Of a stretch of DNA of 64,000 nt, positions 49,479 through 61,108 are shown one piece after another. The number at the start of each line of letters is the position of its first letter. The stretch's first letter is position 1. The position numbers and the translations under genes were made by a program. Source of the stretch: Diogma glabrata (taxonomy: Eukaryota > Arthropoda > Insecta > Diptera > Cylindrotomidae); assembly GCA_963693315.1 (NCBI GenBank), contig OY856186.1, positions 234,779,736-234,843,735 on the forward strand. The letters are read 5' to 3'. A model generated the notes under the pieces. It saw only the letters and a program-made list of their open reading frames with translations, did no database searches and was not told where the DNA came from.

Positions 49479-51032
49479 ATGGCTGATCGCCTTGCGAGGC
49501 AATATAATAAATATCAGCAACGTATTAAAGTAATTGATGCGGCTATCAAAAGTCTTGGTAACACAATGCCAACTAAGGAAGCCATATTGGTTTATTTGGA
49601 GAATCTGGATGATATTTGGAAAGAATATCGCGTATATGATAAAGAAATGGACGGTACAGAAGACAAAGACGATGATAAATTTACAATAGCTAACTCTATA
49701 AAGGCCCTTGAAGATTTTTACTATAAGGTTAAAGTGTCACTTAGGCAACTGTTGGCCAGTCATGCTAAGCCGGATACAACGGCTACACTCAAAGAGGAAT
49801 TGTTAGATCATCAAAAAAGTTTTGTCCAACAAATTATTGAGCTTAACAAAACAAACAAACCATCAGATATCCGTCTGCCATCGCTGCAGATTCCTAATTT
49901 TTCTGGAAATTACTGCGAGTTTCATTCATTTAAGGACTTATATGAAAGTTCGGTTCATAATAACCAATCAGTTCCAAAAATTCATAAATTTCAGTATCTC
50001 AAGAGCTTATTGAAAGATGAAGCTGCAGCCTTAGTACGACATATACCAGTCACTGAGGCTAATTACGATGAGACATGGCAAAAAATATTAATCCGGTATG
50101 ACAAAAAAAACCCAATTATGAATTCATTTATGTGCATGTTCATGCAACAATCCTCTATAAGTCAAGCAAATTCAAAAAATATTAGACAACTTAGAGAAAT
50201 TTCGGATGAAGTATTAAGAGGTCTACGTGTTCTTGGGCCTGATGCTGAGAAAAGAGACCCCTGGTTAATTAAAATATTATTGGAAAAATGTGATTCTGAA
50301 ACATCGGAATTATGGTGGTCAAAGGTCGATCCCGATAATTTTCAAACGATTGACAATTTTTTAGAATTCCTCAATAAACGTGCAGATACACTAGAACAAT
50401 GTACAATGATGACTAGAAAAACAAGTTCTAGTCGTGCAACAACATCGAAATCAAACATCAACTCATTATCTGTTGTTCACGTATCCAAAAAATGTACGAA
50501 ATGCAAAGGCAGACATCTGTTATACAAATGTTTCAAATTTAAAGCACTGGATATTCAAACCCGTCGCAAATTTGTTAAGGATAGAGGATTATGCTATAAC
50601 TGCCTGCAGGATGACCATACTATCACCTCATGTAGTTCTAATCTCTCATGCCATAGTTGTCGTAAGCGGCATCATTCATCGCTACATTTGGACGAAACAT
50701 CGGAATTACTTTCAAATAATTGTTCCAATACTTTGCAATCAAATGCTTCACAATCCAATGCTTCACAGTCTTTAAAGTCATTACTACCAAATTCGACTGA
50801 TTCAAACTCGAACTTAAAACCATCTTCAAATCCCAATAACAATATACAACCAAACACAAGTTGTAATACCACTTGTATGCACAATATGAATATACAAGAA
50901 TCAATTTCACCGTCAACAAATACAATTCAGACAATGACTTCAGCAAATCGTTTTCACCAGTCTATTTTACCAACGGCTGTGGTCTATATCAAAGACAATT
51001 TTGGCACCAACCAATTATGCCGCATATTATAA
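49479..51032 (+). CDS. BEL gag, ending at a premature stop before the protease
   Basis: The ATG context TTACAATGG is good. Residues about 1-330 form the BEL-type gag core (DUF1759-like: LPSLQIPNFSGNYCEFHSFK, FQYLKSLLKDEAAALVRHIP). Three Cys/His clusters follow at about residues 338-400 (CTKCKGRHLLYKC, CYNCLQDDHTITSC, CHSCRKRHH), then a Ser/Asn-rich linker. The TAA at 51,030-51,032 falls immediately before DSG, the protease active site. The downstream pol is in the same frame, so one substitution would explain the stop. Confidence 0.9.
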   Translation: MADRLARQYNKYQQRIKVIDAAIKSLGNTMPTKEAILVYLENLDDIWKEYRVYDKEMDGTEDKDDDKFTIANSIKALEDFYYKVKVSLRQLLASHAKPDTTATLKEELLDHQKSFVQQIIELNKTNKPSDIRLPSLQIPNFSGNYCEFHSFKDLYESSVHNNQSVPKIHKFQYLKSLLKDEAAALVRHIPVTEANYDETWQKILIRYDKKNPIMNSFMCMFMQQSSISQANSKNIRQLREISDEVLRGLRVLGPDAEKRDPWLIKILLEKCDSETSELWWSKVDPDNFQTIDNFLEFLNKRADTLEQCTMMTRKTSSSRATTSKSNINSLSVVHVSKKCTKCKGRHLLYKCFKFKALDIQTRRKFVKDRGLCYNCLQDDHTITSCSSNLSCHSCRKRHHSSLHLDETSELLSNNCSNTLQSNASQSNASQSLKSLLPNSTDSNSNLKPSSNPNNNIQPNTSCNTTCMHNMNIQESISPSTNTIQTMTSANRFHQSILPTAVVYIKDNFGTNQLCRIL

Positions 51033-54000
51033 GACTCCGGGTCGCAAACGTCATTTATAAGCGAAGCGTGTATGCAAAAATTAAATTTAAGACGGCGAAA
51101 TTCAAAATTGGCAATTAGCGGCATTTCCTCATCAAAGACTTTCACCAAAGGAATAACAACCGTTAAATTAACTTCTCGTTTCAACCCGAAGGATGAAATT
51201 TTTTGTGAGCTATTAATTTTGGGCAAATTAACGTCACAATTACCCACGTCTTCATTTGACGTAACTATGTGGGATTTCATTCGTGATCTTCAATTAGCCG
51301 ATCCGTGCTTTAACGAATCACAACCTGTAGACATCATAGTTGGAAGTGACCACTTTTTCACAGTGCTCACGGATGGGAGAGTATATTCACAAATCGGATC
51401 GGTTATAGCCCACAATACTATCTTTGGCTGGGTTATAGCTGGCTCCACTCTTTCTTGCGATATATCTGCAGGGTACAACGAAGAACAATCAATAAATAGC
51501 CTTCACAGCGGAATTGATATTGATTCAACTCTTCGAAGATTTTGGGAACAAGAGGAGCCAACTGCACCAAACCTTCATACTCCAGATGAAGAATTATGTG
51601 AGACTCATTTCAAGAGTACTCACTATAGAGACTCGACAGGAAGATATGTCGTCCACCTCGCATTTAAAAATAGTAATATCAAACTAGGTAGTTCGCTAAG
51701 TTCGGCGACACGAAGGTTATTCTCTATCGAACGAAAATTCAAGGTTAACCCAAATTTGCATCAGGACTATGTGAAATTCATGCGAGAATATCTTAGCCTG
51801 GGACACATGGAACTCGTTCCACCGAGGGAAGTTGATGATCCGGAACATTATTATATTCCTCATCACGCTGTACTCAAAGACAGCAGTACAACAACAAAGG
51901 TGAGAGTTGTTTTTGACGCATCGGCGAAGACTTCCAATTCAATCTCATTGAACGATAAGATGTTAGTCGGGCCGACCATTCAGTCAGATCTAAGTGCTTT
52001 ATTGATGGGTTTTCGTTTGCATAAAATAGCCTTTGTAGCGGATATTGAGAAGATGTATCGGCAGATTCAAGTTGACCCACATTATTATCGCTACCAAAGG
52101 ATATTATGGCTTGAGAATCCGAACTTACCCATTCTACATTATCAACTTAAAACGATAACTTATGGAACTTCATCTGCTCCTTTTCTAGCAGTTCGTTCGC
52201 TCCATCAACTATCCTTTGATGCCGAGCCACAGTTTCCAATAGCTGCACCAATTGTTCGTGAACATTTTTATATGGACGATTTGCTTAGTGGCTCAGATAC
52301 TCTGGAAAATGCTATGATTGCAGTTAAACAAACAATTGATATGTTAAGGTCTGGAGGTTTTGCTTTAAAAAAATGGATGTCAAACTCCGCTGAATTAATG
52401 AAAATAATCCCAGAAGAGTTGAGAGAATCTTCGTTAATGGAATTTATCGAGGACGCTAATACAATCCGTATACTGGGCATTCATTGGAATCCAACTAAGG
52501 ATCAGTTTTCATTTACGGTAAAGCCACCAAGTGAGCAAATATACACCAAGAGAACAATGCTCTCTGAAGCTTCTCGTATTTTCGACCCTGTAGGTTGGTT
52601 AGCACCATCAATAATTCTTGTTAAATTATTGTTTCAAGAAACATGGATTGAAAAATTAAATTGGGATGATGAACTTCCTCCAGGTATAGCATCTAAATGG
52701 ATTCGGTTGAGGTCACAGTTTACAGAATTTGAAAGCATCTCTATTCCAAGATATATGCCAACTACAGGTGGTAGATTTGAGCTACACGGATTCTGTGATG
52801 CTAGCGAAATGGCCTTTGCTGCCGTAGTCTACTGTCGAACAATATCATCAAATGGAGATAGTCAAGTTAGCCTGATTACGTCAAAGACCAAGGTTGCGCC
52901 GGTAAAACAGGTTTCTTTACCTCGTCTCGAATTGTGTGGTGCGCATTTATTAGCTACACTTATTAAATCATTGTTAAAAATATTTCACAATCATAAAATT
53001 TCAATTTTTGCTTGGACTGATGCTACCATCGTTTTACACTGGTTATCTGATTATCCAAGACGATGGAAGACGTATATAGCCAATCGAACATCTGAGATTT
53101 TGGATATTCTACCACGACAGAAGTGGGGTCATGTAAGATCTGCTGACAATCCAGCTGATCACGCCTCCAGAGGAGTTTTACCAAGTGAACTACGTAATTT
53201 ACATCAGTGGTGGTTCGGTCCTTCCTGGCTTGTAAAATCTCCAGAACATTGGCCAAATATTGAACTGTCCAGTAACACCAACATGGATTTCAAAATCCTT
53301 GAAGAAAGATCATCACCGTTTGAAACGTTAGTTGCTGTTGAATCCGAGTCAGATAATCAGGATGTGCTTCTCAAATTGTTCAATAATATTTCATCATACA
53401 TGAAAATTCTAAGGGTCCTGTCTTATTGTCGACGATTTATTAAAATCATTTGTTTGAAAAACAGCAGCTGTAAATATCAACCGTTTCTGACGTCAGCCGA
53501 GATTGTAGAAGCAGAAGAAATATGTCTAAAATGGGCACAACAAAGTATGTTTCCAATGGAACTAAAGGTTCTGAAACAAGGAAACGTACTACCACCAAAA
53601 AGTCGATTACTATCTCTCACTCCGTTCCTAGATCCAGTAGGACTTATTAGAGTGGGAGGTCGTTTGCAAAATTCTCTGTTGTCATACAACGTTAAACACC
53701 CTGTAGTTTTGCAAAAAGATCATATTCTAAGTAAATTGATCTCTACTTGGTACCATGTCAAATTTATCCATCCTGGTCCATCCTTACTTTCCCACCTATT
53801 ACGTCAAAAATATTGGATTATTGATGGCCGAAGACTAGCCAGAAAAGTTGTTAATCAATGTATAATTTGTTTTCGACATAAAACGTCAACCAACAATCAA
53901 TTAATGGGTCAGCTTCCTAATCCTCGGCTCACACCTGCTAATCCATTCACGACAACTGGTGTTGATTTTGCTGGTCCAATTCAACTTGCTACAAGGGCGG

Positions 54001-54866
54001 GTCGTGGTTCAAAATTGATTAAAGGATACATTGCTGTTTTTGTTTGTCTGTGCACTAAGGCTGTGCATTTGGAACCAGTCGCTTCCTTGACTACTGATGA
54101 TTTTATTGCTGCGTTGCAACGTTTTATTGCTCGTAGAGGGGTTCCAACTGTTATTTATTCCGATAACGGAACCAATTTTATCGGAGCACAGGGAAGAATT
54201 TCTGAGATATATAAATTACATGCTAATACTAATCATATCAATAAAGTTTCAGAGTTTCTAACCAACAGCCAAATTCAATGGAATTTTATTCCACCAGCCG
54301 CTCCAAATTTCGGTGGTCTTTGGGAGGCTGCTGTGAAATCAACTAAGCACCATTTGACAAGAATATCGTATCATATCCATCCCACGTTCCAGGAGTTGTC
54401 AACACTATTGTGCAGAATTGAAGCGATCTTGAACTCAAGACCACTGTGTCCTGAAAATAATAATGATGTTTCAAACCTGAATGCCATAACACCCGGACAT
54501 TTTTTAATGCTGAAATCACCGGCTGAAATACCAGAACAATGTTTGGAAAATTGTTCACTTTCATCTCTGTCTCGATGGCAGCATATCCAACACCAAGTTG
54601 GTACTTTTTGGAAACAGTTTCAATTAGAATACATTACATCACTCCAACAAAAATGTAAATGGAAGACAACGCAGACCAACCTGAAAACTGATGATTTGGT
54701 GATCATTAAAGAAGATAATGTCCTACCATGTAAATGGACATTAGGTCGGGTGGTTCAAACTCATCCTGGGTCAGATGGCCTCGTTCGTGTAGTTACGATT
54801 CGAACATCAACGTCAACACTCAAACGGCCCATTTCCAAATTATGTGTTCTACCACTGGATGATTAA
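51033..54866 (+). CDS. BEL pol: protease, RT, RNase H, integrase
   Basis: The frame is the same as gag and open for 1,277 codons; the first ATG is at 51,072. It starts with the protease DSGSQTSFISE, then the RT: VRVVFDASAKTSNSISLND, FVADIEKMYRQIQVD (first Asp) and REHFYMDDLLSG (catalytic YMDD, about 52,270). RNase H has LHGFCDASEMAFAAVVY and AWTDATIVLHWLSD. The integrase has a Cys-rich finger (CIICFRHK), TTGVDFAGPIQ, VIYSDNGTNFIGAQ and NFGGLWEAAVKS. All catalytic motifs look intact. Without readthrough of the upstream stop there is no start codon before the protease motif, so expression from this copy is doubtful. Confidence 0.9.
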   Translation, partial: DSGSQTSFISEACMQKLNLRRRNSKLAISGISSSKTFTKGITTVKLTSRFNPKDEIFCELLILGKLTSQLPTSSFDVTMWDFIRDLQLADPCFNESQPVDIIVGSDHFFTVLTDGRVYSQIGSVIAHNTIFGWVIAGSTLSCDISAGYNEEQSINSLHSGIDIDSTLRRFWEQEEPTAPNLHTPDEELCETHFKSTHYRDSTGRYVVHLAFKNSNIKLGSSLSSATRRLFSIERKFKVNPNLHQDYVKFMREYLSLGHMELVPPREVDDPEHYYIPHHAVLKDSSTTTKVRVVFDASAKTSNSISLNDKMLVGPTIQSDLSALLMGFRLHKIAFVADIEKMYRQIQVDPHYYRYQRILWLENPNLPILHYQLKTITYGTSSAPFLAVRSLHQLSFDAEPQFPIAAPIVREHFYMDDLLSGSDTLENAMIAVKQTIDMLRSGGFALKKWMSNSAELMKIIPEELRESSLMEFIEDANTIRILGIHWNPTKDQFSFTVKPPSEQIYTKRTMLSEASRIFDPVGWLAPSIILVKLLFQETWIEKLNWDDELPPGIASKWIRLRSQFTEFESISIPRYMPTTGGRFELHGFCDASEMAFAAVVYCRTISSNGDSQVSLITSKTKVAPVKQVSLPRLELCGAHLLATLIKSLLKIFHNHKISIFAWTDATIVLHWLSDYPRRWKTYIANRTSEILDILPRQKWGHVRSADNPADHASRGVLPSELRNLHQWWFGPSWLVKSPEHWPNIELSSNTNMDFKILEERSSPFETLVAVESESDNQDVLLKLFNNISSYMKILRVLSYCRRFIKIICLKNSSCKYQPFLTSAEIVEAEEICLKWAQQSMFPMELKVLKQGNVLPPKSRLLSLTPFLDPVGLIRVGGRLQNSLLSYNVKHPVVLQKDHILSKLISTWYHVKFIHPGPSLLSHLLRQKYWIIDGRRLARKVVNQCIICFRHKTSTNNQLMGQLPNPRLTPANPFTTTGVDFAGPIQLATRAGRGSKLIKGYIAVFVCLCTKAVHLEPVASLTTDDFIAALQRFIARRGVPTVIYSDNGTNFIGAQGRISEIYKLHANTNHINKVSEFLTNSQIQWNFIPPAAPNFGGLWEAAVKSTKHHLTRISYHIHPTFQELSTLLCRIEAILNSRPLCPENNNDVSNLNAITPGHFLMLKSPAEIPEQCLENCSLSSLSRWQHIQHQVGTFWKQFQLEYITSLQQKCKWKTTQTNLKTDDLVIIKEDNVLPCKWTLGRVVQTHPGSDGLVRVVTIRTSTSTLKRPISKLCVLPLDD

Positions 54867-54880
54867 GAAATTAATTTCTT

Positions 54881-54894
54881 AATGGATGGGAGAA
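54881..54894 (+). other. BEL polypurine tract
   Basis: GGATGGGAGAA directly precedes the 3' LTR and is the expected start site of plus-strand synthesis. Confidence 0.6.
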
Positions 54895-55126
54895 TGTTCG
54901 GGAACGTAATAAATTATGTAAACACAGTTGATTGCATCACACGTCGTTCTAATTTTTGATGTTTCAACTTGTTTGATTCTATAAACAAAATTAAATACTT
55001 AAATAAATTGTTAATAAAGTTTTATTGTGAACATTTAAATTAATTGGTGTTTTTTAATTGATAAATATTTAATACTTTTGTTATATATTTTTTTGTAAAT
55101 GGTGTCGAGGACTGCATCAGCTTACA
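54895..55126 (+). repeat. BEL 3' LTR (232 bp)
   Basis: It is the same as the 5' LTR but lacks 207 internal bases; the junction reads GATGTTTC|AACTTGTTTG. Confidence 0.9.
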
Positions 55127-55607
55127 TACCAAGTGGGACTCACAAATTGGCGAAATCGCATATGCACTGCGGGCTGCAGTACATTCAGCTACCAAGTACT
55201 CACCGTACTATTTATTATTTGGTCAACATCCAATATCGGATGGAAATACTTACCAATTGTTGAGATCACTACACCAGCTAGGTGAGGATGCTGGTGAGGA
55301 ATTAGAACGCTCTGATCATTTGACCTTGCTCAGGAACCGGGTTCAAGAAAATTTAAAAGCAGTTTTCAAGAAATCGCAACATCAGTACAACCTGCGTTCT
55401 AAACTACTGACTTTTCAACCACAACAACGTGTGTTTGTACGGCAACATCATTTGAGTGACGCTACAAAAAAATTCTCGGCAAAATTGGCTCCAAAGTTCT
55501 TACCTGCGATGATTAAGACTAAGATTGGAAATGTACTCTATGAGTGCACAGATATGAGCGGTAAGAATCTTGGAGTCCATCACGCGAAAGACATCAGGGA
55601 ATGATGT
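55127..55607 (+). pseudogene. Gypsy integrase, C-terminal part
   Basis: This continues directly after the BEL element: IGEIAYALRAAVHSATKYSP and YYLLFGQHP, the usual end of the catalytic core, then HQYNLRSKLLTFQPQQRVFV and a chromodomain-free C-terminus ending in VHHAKDIRE before a TGA. In the undisturbed gypsy this would be in frame with the upstream integrase. Confidence 0.85.
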
Positions 55608-55933
55608 CTTTTCGTTAGGTAGGGTCGTTCCTCTGGCTGGTTGTCGTCTCTGGGGTTCACACCTTCAGTGTCATATTTTACTGGTTGTATCGAGGGTTCA
55701 ATGGTGCTGACGTTAGATGGATGGATGATCGATTTCGGTACTCACTGATAGTTCCTAGGAACTTCATGAGTATTGAAATTGATCATCGACCCTGGCGTTG
55801 GTCACCATTGATAACTCGATCCCAGATACAGATTAGTTGTGGGAAGTAGTTCGATGGTTTCTGACGTAGAGGGGGTGACGACGTTTTTGTGATTTCAAGG
55901 GTAAATATCTTGATTTTTACCTTGAATTCATGG
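55608..55933. other. Gypsy 3' untranslated stretch
   Basis: No env frame. A GTAGAGGGGGTGACG run at about 55,867 is the only purine-rich candidate for a polypurine tract, but it lies 60 bases from the LTR; the bases directly before the LTR (GAATTCATGG) are not purine-rich. Confidence 0.5.
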
Positions 55934-57378
<1,445 letters not shown>

Positions 57379-57957
57379 ACTAGCGGGACCCGGCGTGCTT
57401 TGCTACGCCTATAAATAAAGTTTGTGCGTATACATTTTGTTGACGTAGTAGCAATAATTTCAAAGAGTAGTAATGAGAAATGATTTTCAATTTTTTTTTT
57501 AAATATGAATGTTAAAGGATCAGTCTAGTTGATCAGTAAAATATATAAAATTAGTATTGTATGTAAAATAAAGGATATATAAAAAATACCCGATCAAATG
57601 TTCAGGTGTGTAAGGTTTCATGTGTGTCTCTATAAAGAACATTATACGGAACAAAAATCGATTCACAAGTTTTCACTGTGCTCATGCGGTTTAATATATG
57701 CTTTCTTTACCGGTAGGTTACTAAAAAAGTTGCAAACAGTTGTGCTCGTGATGTCATCTTATAGTCAGCAAGGGCAGTAAGAATCGCGGCAATTCATCGA
57801 TGGAGGTGCATTCAAACACATTTACAAATTTTAAACATACACACCTTTAAAATCATTTCTCATTACTACTCTTTGAAATTATTGCTACTACGTCAACAAA
57901 ATGTATACGCACAAACTTTATTTATAGGCGTAGCAAAGCACGCTGGGTCCCGCTAGT
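57379..57957. mobile_element. 579-bp MITE with about 108-bp inverted ends
   Basis: ACTAGCGGGACCCGGCGTGC and its near-exact reverse complement bound the element. Arms 57,379-57,486 and 57,850-57,957 pair, including GTAGTAGCAATAATTTCAAA. The ACTAGC...CCCGGC start is a common insect repeat end next to TA arrays. The 60-residue frame at 57,598-57,780 is in the loop and is not recognised. Confidence 0.8.
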
Positions 57958-59592
57958 AAAACTATAAAAAAAATTGAAGCTGTTTTTTGAATTCAAATGT
58001 CGTATTGAAAAAAACTTCCACAAAAGAAAAGGCTCCTGTAAAAATAAACACAAAAATACAGAGTCCCATGTAGCATTGTTATCTCTTTCCATCTAGAGAA
58101 AAAATTATAATTTTATTCTTTTATTGCCAGATAGAAATAACTGCCATACAATATATATTTTATTTTGATTTCATTCTATAAATAAAAACAAAACCAAAAA
58201 CATTCAATCGTCAAACAATATCCATTTCACTCTAAAATTATTCTAAATAAAAACAAAACCAAGGCGTACATGATACAGTTTTAGTTAGGATCAAATTTTC
58301 AGTTTTAATATTATCAGTTTTATTTTAATCGAAATACTTTTGACAAAAATAAGATAAAATTGAATAAGGTTGGTCATTTTCCTATCGATAAAAATGCTAA
58401 ATACAAAATATCTACATAAGTCTGTTATTTTGTAAGCATATTTGGTCAAGCAACGGAAAATCTCGATGCTATTTAAGTTTCTAGGCTACTGTGTTTTTCC
58501 AATGCAAATACTATCACGTTAAATTCGCACACTACTTTTTATGGTAATAAAAGAAACTTCAACTTAGAAAATATTGCTTATCCTGTTTTTTTATAATCTA
58601 ATGTTTAAATACCCAGGTTTAAAAAAAAATCGAAGAAGGGCGTCTGATAAAGTAGGTCTGTGCCGTATTATTATTATTTTAAATAAAAATTATTATCTTT
58701 AAACAAATTAAGTAATACTTACATATTTTTAATTAATTATTTGGAGTAGTTTTATGCTGCTAAACGAAAAACGAATATTAAAATTTTGAAATGTATAAAT
58801 ATATAAGTTCATAATATTATTGTAGATAGAGGGTTAGTAGAAGAAGGAGAAGAGAAATAATTTAATATAACTTCATGGCAACTACTACATATTTTAAAAA
58901 ATTATTATTTTGTAGTTAATAATAATAAACTACAAAACTATATACAGCATAATTTGGATAAAATGAAATTTTTTCATACAATACACAATTGGAAAAAGGA
59001 AATCGAAAATTGCAAAATTTTGACATTAAAAACAATGTTTTAAATACAAATACGGCACCATCTATTGGCTAACCCAAATTTATAAGGCGTATATCACACT
59101 ATCAAATATATTGGTCAATAAAAAAAAATTGAAATGAAATTGGTTAGTTGTAAAATAAACTTTGAAAGTTTTATATTTATTAGCAATACAAATAAGAGTA
59201 TTTTTCAATTTGATATTGATTTTTGTAAATTAACATTGAAGATCAATGATAAATTTAAAAAAATAAATAAATAAATTTAAATTATTGTTTTCTTTAATTT
59301 TTACTTTTATGTCGAATTCTTTTCACCCGGATCCATAAAAAAAAAATTGAGGTAAACCAAAAATTTTATTCTATTGACACAAAAATCAATTTTTTTTCGA
59401 TTTACATCAAAAAGAAAAATGTGCATTTTTTCGTAAATTTTTTTGACATTACTAATATCCACAAAGAAAATTTAAAAAATAATCGTTTTGTTAACGACAA
59501 TTTTTATATAACTTTGAATTGTTTAATTTTGAAAAATTAATTATTGTGGTTTATAATATATATATATATAATATACAATAATGTAACTAACA
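57958..59592. other. AT-rich stretch without recognisable genes
   Basis: No frame of note. A GTGCCGTATT at 58,662 and AATACGGCAC at 59,047 could be weak inverted ends of a small element. Confidence 0.4.
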
Positions 59593-59953
59593 TTTAATAA
59601 AATAACTCCTAATAAATAAAAAAAACTCCAAAATGGACTTATTAAAAGTAAAATACTATATTCCATTGGGCGGATGAAAAAAGATGCATCATAGAAAAAA
59701 CGAAGATGCTTTTCTCTAAGTGAAGTAATTTAAATTGAAAACAAATATGAATGAATAAAACAAAATTCATCATTACTCGTTTGCCTCTCGAATGGTAAAG
59801 TCAAAAAAAACAAAAAAAAAACAATTAAATAATTTTCAATCAAAGTTAAAGAGAAAATAAATTAAAAAAAAAACAACGCACATTTATATTGTAAACCAAC
59901 AAAAACAACCAGTGATTAGTGTAATTGGTGAACTAAATAAATATTCCCCCATT
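59593..59953 (+). other. Jockey 5' untranslated region (tentative)
   Basis: A-rich, no frame. Jockey elements carry an internal promoter near their 5' end, but no specific motif was recognised here. Confidence 0.4.
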
Positions 59954-61108
59954 ATGGGGTCGAATAATTACGATTTTACTGATATTAATCCGCAACCTAT
60001 TGTACAACAAACATCAAAGAAAATGAAAAACAATAATGGAATAGCCTTTAGTGTGCCTGTAAGTAATCGTTTTAATCTTTTAAATGCTGATAGTGAACCA
60101 TTACTAAAAACAAAAACAAATAAGCCAAAACAGTCAAAATTACCACCAATATTAACGCCAGCAAACCCAGTTTTAATCCATAAACTTATGGAAAGTAACG
60201 GTATTATCCAATATAATATTAAAAATTTATCAAACGGTTGTAAGATCACCGTTGAAAAAATCATTGACTACAATAAAATTAAACAATTACTTGATGAAAG
60301 CAAACAAGAATTTTATTCGTTTACGATGAATGAAAATAAATTAAATAAATTTGTTCTTTACGGCCTTCATCAAATGACAGAGGCAGATTTAATTAACTAC
60401 CTAAATGAAATAAAAATTAAACCAGCAAAAATCCACATAACCACATCTAAACAAGGTGCAACTATTTATTTTATTTCATTTAAAAAGGGTGAAATCAATC
60501 TAAATCAACTAAAAAACATCAAATATATCGCACATACTGTAGTTCGCTGGGATATAGCGAAACAGACAAATGCAAGGATAACCCAATGCAGACGCTGCCT
60601 TCGTTTTGGTCACGGGGAAGCCAATTGCCATATGACTAGGAAATGCAACTACTGCATCACACCACATCCAGAAAATACTGAATGTCCTCTTAAAGAAGAT
60701 ATCGTTAAACATAGCTGCACTAATTGTCAAGGCAATCATCCAGCAAATTCAACTATGTGCCCCAAGCGACAGGAATATTTGCAACATAGACAACACCAAG
60801 CAATGAAAAATAAAAGCCGTCAAACAAATCAGATACCAGCACAAGTAAATAACTTTAACTTAAATAACTCCAACTTTCCTAGTTTAAATACTAGTGCTTT
60901 CTCTAATTTTATTCATACCAATAGAACTAATAGTACAAATATTTCATATGCAAATATTGCAGACGATGTAAGTAGCCCAAATTTGTTTAATGCTAATGAA
61001 CTTTTGAATATTTTTAGGGAAATAGTAAACGGTATTAAAGGATGTAATTCCAGGGAGGAACAATTTTATAGAATTGCCGAGATAGCTATCAAATATGCAT
61101 TTAAGTGA
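59954..61108 (+). CDS. Jockey ORF1, nucleic-acid-binding gag-like protein
   Basis: The first ATG (59,954, context ATTATGG) gives 384 residues; the frame is open upstream to 59,912 but only with a GTG. The N-terminus is Lys/Asn-rich. Residues about 110-200 (YSFTMNENKLNKFVLYGL, TEADLINYLNEIKIKPAKIH) resemble the PRE_C2HC-associated domain of Jockey gag. Three Cys/His knuckles follow at about residues 212-265: CRRCLRFGHGEANC, CNYCITPHPENTEC, CTNCQGNHPANSTMC. The role would be RNA binding and particle formation. The stop overlaps the ORF2 start by 14 bases. Confidence 0.9.
   Translation: MGSNNYDFTDINPQPIVQQTSKKMKNNNGIAFSVPVSNRFNLLNADSEPLLKTKTNKPKQSKLPPILTPANPVLIHKLMESNGIIQYNIKNLSNGCKITVEKIIDYNKIKQLLDESKQEFYSFTMNENKLNKFVLYGLHQMTEADLINYLNEIKIKPAKIHITTSKQGATIYFISFKKGEINLNQLKNIKYIAHTVVRWDIAKQTNARITQCRRCLRFGHGEANCHMTRKCNYCITPHPENTECPLKEDIVKHSCTNCQGNHPANSTMCPKRQEYLQHRQHQAMKNKSRQTNQIPAQVNNFNLNNSNFPSLNTSAFSNFIHTNRTNSTNISYANIADDVSSPNLFNANELLNIFREIVNGIKGCNSREEQFYRIAEIAIKYAFK

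Larger units (their letters stand above)
48529..55126 (+). mobile_element. BEL/Pao LTR retrotransposon inside the gypsy integrase (TSD TACCA)
   Basis: The LTRs start TGTTCGGGAACG and end CAGCTTACA. TACCA flanks both sides (48,524-48,528 and 55,127-55,131). The internal region carries one gag-pol polyprotein interrupted by a single stop. No env. It is younger than the gypsy copy it disrupts. Confidence 0.93.

Noticed and set aside
55608..55933. Envelope gene of an errantivirus-like gypsy
   Set aside because: Only 326 bases separate the integrase stop from the 3' LTR, and no frame is open; no envelope is present.
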